The notes under the pieces are model-generated. The model made no database searches. It worked only from the letters and a program-made list of their open reading frames with translations, and was not told the DNA's origin. DNA of 8,822 nt, from positions 1-8,822 of the forward strand of contig JAHFMB010000034.1 of NCBI GenBank assembly GCA_023269245.1, written 5' to 3'. The stretch is from Candidatus Tayloriibacteriota bacterium. GTDB taxonomy: Bacteria > Patescibacteriota > Minisyncoccia > Phycocordibacterales > PALSA-1337. Position numbers and translations under genes: made by a program. Shown one piece after another: positions 5,778 through 8,822 of the stretch (the first letter of the stretch is position 1; every line of letters starts with the position of its first letter).

Positions 5778-7551
5778 CGTGGGTGCCCAGACGACCTTTG
5801 TTAATAACCTTATGGTTGGTTCGGCCAATCCGGAAGTCGCTATTCTTCAGGCGATTCTTGTTAGGGAAGGTCACCTCGTCATGCCTCAAGGAGTTGCGAT
5901 GGGCTTTTTTGGCGCAAAAACCAAGATGGCAGTCCAGAAGTATCAGACATCGAAGGGTATTCCTTCAACCGGTTTCGTAGGTCCTCTTACTCGTGCAGCA
6001 TTGAATGGTACTGCGAGCGTTGCTTCAGTTCCTTCATCAGCTTGCCCAGTAGGTTACACCTGTACTCCAGTTGCTGGCGCTCCAGTCGGTACTCCGGTAG
6101 TTTCAGGTTCAATCACTACTCCTGGCATCGCAGGAACTCTCGCAGTCTCGCTCCAGGGATCACCTTCAGGTGCTTCTCTCGACAAGGGTGAGGCAGAAGA
6201 TGTTGCTCGCTATAAATTGCAGGCAGCAGCTTCAGACGAGCAGGTTACCAGCATCTCTCTCGACTTTGATACCCGCCTCTGGCTCATCGCTGGATCGGTT
6301 ACCATCAAGGATGACTCAGGTGCAGTTGTTGCTCAGAAGTCAGGTCTTACCGCCAATGACTTTACCGAGTTGACCGTTGGTTCAAGCTATCGCTTGTACG
6401 TCCCGGTTAACTACATTGTTCCAAAGGCAGCTACCCGCTACTTCACGATCAATGTAACCATGCTTCCGATCTCAGATCGCAGCGCAGCTACGGTCACTAT
6501 CGGTCAGGCACAGGTTCGCGCAGTTGACGGTACTGGCGTTTCAGACACACAGACAGTTGGTGATGACAGGACCTTTAGCTACACAGGGGGGAATAGCAGC
6601 CAGATCGTCATTACCCTCAATGACCAATCGCCCCCAAATATGCTTATCACCGTCTCCTCTTCCGGAGAGACTGACAATGTTGTATTGGGAGTCGCCAATT
6701 TCAAGTCCCAGAACAAAGATGGCGTCTTGAGGAAGGCATCTCTCTACATTAGTACAAACGGCCTTGCACCGTCGGAGATCTTTAGTGACATCAAGATCAA
6801 AGTTGGTGACCTGGTCTATTCTGCTGACTCGATCGCAAATGGAAACCTTGGCGACCTGACTGTGTTCAACAACATGTCTATTCCATTGCCGAAAGACGTC
6901 AATGTTCCGGTTGCGTTGATTGCGCGGATCAAGAAGAGTGTCAATCATGCTCTCAACGGAGCCGCAGCATCGAGCACACTTTCTGCTTCTGGTACATCAG
7001 GTGGGACGAGCAACAATCCGGTGGTTGAAGACGCGTCATTCAATACAATTGACATAAATGATGCCGATATTGCTACGAGCGATCTCACCTTCCACGAAAG
7101 CGACGCCAATCTCTTTAGTGTCGCTCCGACAGCGACTCTCGGGGCGCCGGTCATGAGCAACAACATCACGGTTGCTCAGCCGGTGTCATTCACCTATACC
7201 ATCACCGCGGGCAATGACACGCTGTTTGTGAGTGCAAATCCAGTGACAGCACTGGCGACAACAAGCACAGGCTACGCGACAACCGCCAATGCCTCAACGA
7301 CATTGACCGTTGTTACTGCTACTCCGAGCGAAGTTGCTGGTGACAGCACTGGCGTATACTTCGTAGTTCCAGCTGGAGGTTCACGTACCTTCAAGTGGAG
7401 CGGTTCATTTAACAACGATCCTCCACGAGGAGTTGTCCAGAGGACGTTCTCAATTACTGGCATCAAGTATGGCACTTCCTCAGGCAGTCTGAACGCCAAC
7501 ACAGTCATTTACTATGACTATGGCGCGCTCAAGACAGAGACAGTCATCTAG
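5725..7551 (+). CDS. secreted S-layer-like protein with peptidoglycan-binding domain, paralogue 2
   Basis: A 608-residue paralogue of the protein at 3130 with the same order: signal peptide (MKKILIASGVAVLAFASVVG, cleavage likely just before the Gln-Thr-Thr that follows), peptidoglycan-binding domain, Cys-pair linker, then beta-rich Thr/Ser/Ala domains ending in YYDYGALKTETVI. A longer reading from 5686 is possible but adds residues with no signal character, and paralogue 1 starts at the equivalent MKK. The first half of the wall-binding domain differs (VGSANPEVAILQAILVREGH) while its second half and the next 220 residues are identical to paralogue 1 even at the DNA level. The region from residue 288 to about 530 is only moderately similar. 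The second copy is probably an alternative or co-expressed surface subunit. There is no Shine-Dalgarno sequence. A terminator follows at 7567. Confidence 0.9.
   Translation: MKKILIASGVAVLAFASVVGAQTTFVNNLMVGSANPEVAILQAILVREGHLVMPQGVAMGFFGAKTKMAVQKYQTSKGIPSTGFVGPLTRAALNGTASVASVPSSACPVGYTCTPVAGAPVGTPVVSGSITTPGIAGTLAVSLQGSPSGASLDKGEAEDVARYKLQAAASDEQVTSISLDFDTRLWLIAGSVTIKDDSGAVVAQKSGLTANDFTELTVGSSYRLYVPVNYIVPKAATRYFTINVTMLPISDRSAATVTIGQAQVRAVDGTGVSDTQTVGDDRTFSYTGGNSSQIVITLNDQSPPNMLITVSSSGETDNVVLGVANFKSQNKDGVLRKASLYISTNGLAPSEIFSDIKIKVGDLVYSADSIANGNLGDLTVFNNMSIPLPKDVNVPVALIARIKKSVNHALNGAAASSTLSASGTSGGTSNNPVVEDASFNTIDINDADIATSDLTFHESDANLFSVAPTATLGAPVMSNNITVAQPVSFTYTITAGNDTLFVSANPVTALATTSTGYATTANASTTLTVVTATPSEVAGDSTGVYFVVPAGGSRTFKWSGSFNNDPPRGVVQRTFSITGIKYGTSSGSLNANTVIYYDYGALKTETVI
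5918..6587 (+). repeat. 670-base identical tract B, copy 2
   Basis: Direct repeat of 3329-3998, offset 2589 bases. The flanking coding sequence is diverged in both amino acids and codon choice. Confidence 0.93.
7315..7406 (+). repeat. 92-base identical tract C, copy 2
   Basis: Direct repeat of 4720-4811, offset 2595 bases, embedded in otherwise diverged C-terminal coding sequence. Confidence 0.93.
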
Positions 7552-7566
7552 TTTCTCTCTTCAGGA

Positions 7567-7600
7567 AAACCGCAGGCCGCCTTCGGGCGGCTTTCGGTTT
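7567..7600 (+). terminator. intrinsic terminator after the second surface-protein gene
   Basis: AAACCG (7567-7572) pairs with CGGTTT (7595-7600). After one mismatch the stem continues with AG/TT and GCCGCC (7576-7581) paired to GGCGGC (7586-7591) around a TTCG tetraloop. The stem is strong; the T content after it is modest. It begins 15 bases after the stop codon. Confidence 0.85.
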
Positions 7601-7601
7601 C

Positions 7602-7610
7602 TGATATACT
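7602..7610 (+). promoter_or_regulatory. extended -10 giving a leaderless mRNA for the 37-residue peptide
   Basis: TGATATACT at 7602-7610 is an extended -10 nearly identical to those at 5063 and 5657. Six bases separate it from the ATG at 7617, so the first transcribed base would be about the A of the start codon. The -35 zone falls in the terminator stem and is not recognisable. Confidence 0.6.
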
Positions 7611-7616
7611 AGAGAC

Positions 7617-7730
7617 ATGGTTAATCCTTTTGATAGAAGCTTTTTCAGATTTCTCATCGGCTTCATGTTGATTCTCATCGTCAGTTTTGGCGTCTTATAC
7701 ATTGTTGGACACTATAGTTCAGCGCTTTAA
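7617..7730 (+). CDS. 37-residue predicted single-pass membrane peptide
   Basis: ATG at 7617 opens a 37-codon frame ending in TAA at 7728-7730. The product starts MVNPFDRSFFRF, then a hydrophobic stretch from residue about 13 to 31 (LIGFMLILIVSFGVLYIVG), and ends HYSSAL. Two Arg before the helix and none after it predict an N-in orientation. The gene lies between a terminator and the next secreted-protein gene. It has its own extended -10 at leaderless distance, which is the main argument that it is translated. No family is recognised. It may be co-transcribed with the gene at 7843, since no terminator separates them. Confidence 0.6.
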   Translation: MVNPFDRSFFRFLIGFMLILIVSFGVLYIVGHYSSAL

Positions 7731-7808
7731 TATTTCATCATAGGTTGGGGACTCCAGCGAATCTTCATCGCTTCTTCAGCGTTTCTCCAGTCTAGTTTGA
7801 TACCGTTC

Positions 7809-7842
7809 ATGCATTATCAGAGTATCTAATCTCTTAATGCAT
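7809..7842 (+). promoter_or_regulatory. hairpin abutting the start codon of the beta-helix/hydrolase gene
   Basis: ATGCATTA (7809-7816) pairs perfectly with TAATGCAT (7835-7842). Inside, AGAG (7819-7822) pairs with CTCT (7831-7834) after a two-base bulge, leaving an eight-base loop. The 3' arm ends directly before the ATG at 7843 and contains an alternative in-frame ATG at 7837. The structure would hide the initiation region in any transcript coming from upstream. It is a candidate translational control element; the role is inferred. Confidence 0.45.
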
Positions 7843-8822
7843 ATGAAAGACTTTTTTCACATTATACTTACCGGGGTCGCAACTGGTTTGGTTGCCTTTA
7901 TTGGGTTTCTTCCGAACGTACATGCAGAGACTCGTGTGACAGACGGATATCTCCAGGCGGATACGGTTTGGAGCAAGGAACTTGGGCCGTATATTCTACA
8001 AGATGTTGTGACTGTCCCTGCTGGACTCACACTTACAATACATCCAGGCGTCGAAATCACTCTTGATCCAGATTCACCGTACGATCCGTATATATATGTT
8101 GCCGGAAAACTTGTGTTACAGGGCACTGAGGCTGAGCATATTATGATCAGGAACATATGGGGCATCACAGTAGATCATGGTCAGGCGGACATATCATTTT
8201 CTGATTTCTCCATGAAGGGACCACTCATGTTTGGCGGGGCGGTAGGACATATTGCGACAAGTACTATTTCAAATATGATAGATGGGATCAATGCCGACGG
8301 CGTCATCATTGAACATAGTTCCGTTGGTATCACTGGCAGCACCGTTCAAGACAACCTAAATGGCATGATTGTAAAGGATGGTGGCGCGGTGTTCCAGACT
8401 CGTGCACATAGCAACCGATTGTTGTCTTGGATGCGCACACTAGTACAAAAGGTCGGTCTCATCAATACAGTGCACGCGCAATCAGCAGATCCATCGTCAG
8501 TTTCTATTTCCGGGTCGCGATTTATCGCAAATATCCAGCATGCAGTACGGAATGATGCATTTAGCATAGTACAGGCTGAAGGTAATTGGTGGGGCAGTCC
8601 TGAAGGACCGATGGTTGAGTCACGTGCGTCCCTAGAAACCACCAATAGTATTCAGGGTTTGGTTTCATTCACTCCATGGCTCGACCACGATCCGCTGGAA
8701 GAAAAGCCGGTAGCGGCATGCTGTTCAAGTGTTCTTTTTCTCCCAGGGCTTGAAGCAAGCCGTCTTTATCGTCCGGAGTCGGACATACTGGGTATAGGCC
8801 GGACCGATAACCGTCTGTGGGA
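7843..8822 (+). CDS. secreted beta-helix protein with start of an LCAT-like lipase domain, right end missing
   Basis: 326 codons are open to the window edge. Residues 1-28 are a signal peptide with cleavage likely after VHA. Residues about 35-285 look like a right-handed parallel beta-helix: repeated short strands with Gly/Asn turns (DGVIIEHSSVGITGSTVQDN, SVSISGSRFIAN) ending in GNWWGSPEGP at 247-256, a motif seen in many secreted beta-helix proteins. After a CC pair at 293-294 comes VLFLPGLEASRLYR (297-310) and DNRLW, which match the opening of lecithin:cholesterol acyltransferase-type alpha/beta hydrolases, where this strand and loop form part of the oxyanion hole. The catalytic Ser, Asp and His would lie beyond the edge. 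ATG 7843 was preferred, but 7837 is in frame two codons earlier. There is no Shine-Dalgarno sequence. Likely a surface-displayed lipid- or ester-cleaving enzyme. Confidence 0.8.
   Translation, partial: MKDFFHIILTGVATGLVAFIGFLPNVHAETRVTDGYLQADTVWSKELGPYILQDVVTVPAGLTLTIHPGVEITLDPDSPYDPYIYVAGKLVLQGTEAEHIMIRNIWGITVDHGQADISFSDFSMKGPLMFGGAVGHIATSTISNMIDGINADGVIIEHSSVGITGSTVQDNLNGMIVKDGGAVFQTRAHSNRLLSWMRTLVQKVGLINTVHAQSADPSSVSISGSRFIANIQHAVRNDAFSIVQAEGNWWGSPEGPMVESRASLETTNSIQGLVSFTPWLDHDPLEEKPVAACCSSVLFLPGLEASRLYRPESDILGIGRTDNRLW

Noticed and set aside
6541..7169. Minus-strand frames of 135 and 74 residues under the second surface gene
   Set aside because: Antisense shadows of a well-supported coding gene, without motifs or promoters.
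3126..7406. Insertion sequence or transposon as the cause of the repeats
   Set aside because: No transposase, terminal inverted repeats or target duplications; the identical tracts are internal, in-frame coding segments.
8346..8645. 99-residue minus-strand frame
   Set aside because: Antisense to the beta-helix gene, which has a signal peptide and a recognisable C-terminal motif.

Overview
The window looks like chromosomal DNA of an uncultivated ultrasmall bacterium of the Candidate Phyla Radiation (Patescibacteria), most likely a Parcubacteria lineage. This is inferred from family resemblance: two secreted proteins with an N-terminal peptidoglycan-binding domain followed by Thr/Ser/Ala-rich beta domains, a conserved-looking helical/winged-helix regulator next to ftsK, compact intergenic regions, and start codons placed almost on top of -10 boxes. 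TGA is not needed as a sense codon in any gene, which argues against the recoding Gracilibacteria and Absconditabacteria. No database search was possible, so the lineage is a recognition call.

Layout. Positions 1-1694 (minus) hold the N-terminal 564 residues of an FtsK/SpoIIIE DNA translocase that runs off the left edge. A divergent intergenic region follows; its plus-strand promoter leads into an array of GGACA repeats that continues into the first codons of a 263-residue helix-turn-helix protein (1859-2650). A 479-base non-coding stretch (2651-3129) carries two good plus-strand promoters, a weaker third one, and a long hairpin predicted to sit at the 5' end of the mRNA. It leads into the first of two tandem paralogous secreted surface proteins (3130-4953). 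After a strong bidirectional terminator come a predicted leaderless gene for a membrane-anchored 173-residue protein (5081-5602) and the second surface-protein paralogue (5725-7551). A second terminator is followed by a 37-codon predicted leaderless membrane peptide (7617-7730). The last gene (7843 to the right edge) is a secreted protein with a beta-helix-like region followed by the start of what looks like an LCAT-type alpha/beta hydrolase.

How the parts relate. From 3130 rightwards the theme is the cell envelope: four exported or membrane proteins, three of them with signal peptides, plus a possible secreted lipase. The two surface-protein paralogues are mosaics: tracts of perfect nucleotide identity (57, 670 and 92 bases) are separated by strongly diverged segments, which points to recent gene conversion. 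Promoters in the window share TTGC-type -35 boxes or extended TGATATA(A/C)T -10 boxes, and most genes lack a well-placed Shine-Dalgarno sequence. The regulator with its repeat array is the best candidate for a poorly described system here: the repeats resemble a multi-site operator that may serve autoregulation, and related octamers recur inside the gene itself.
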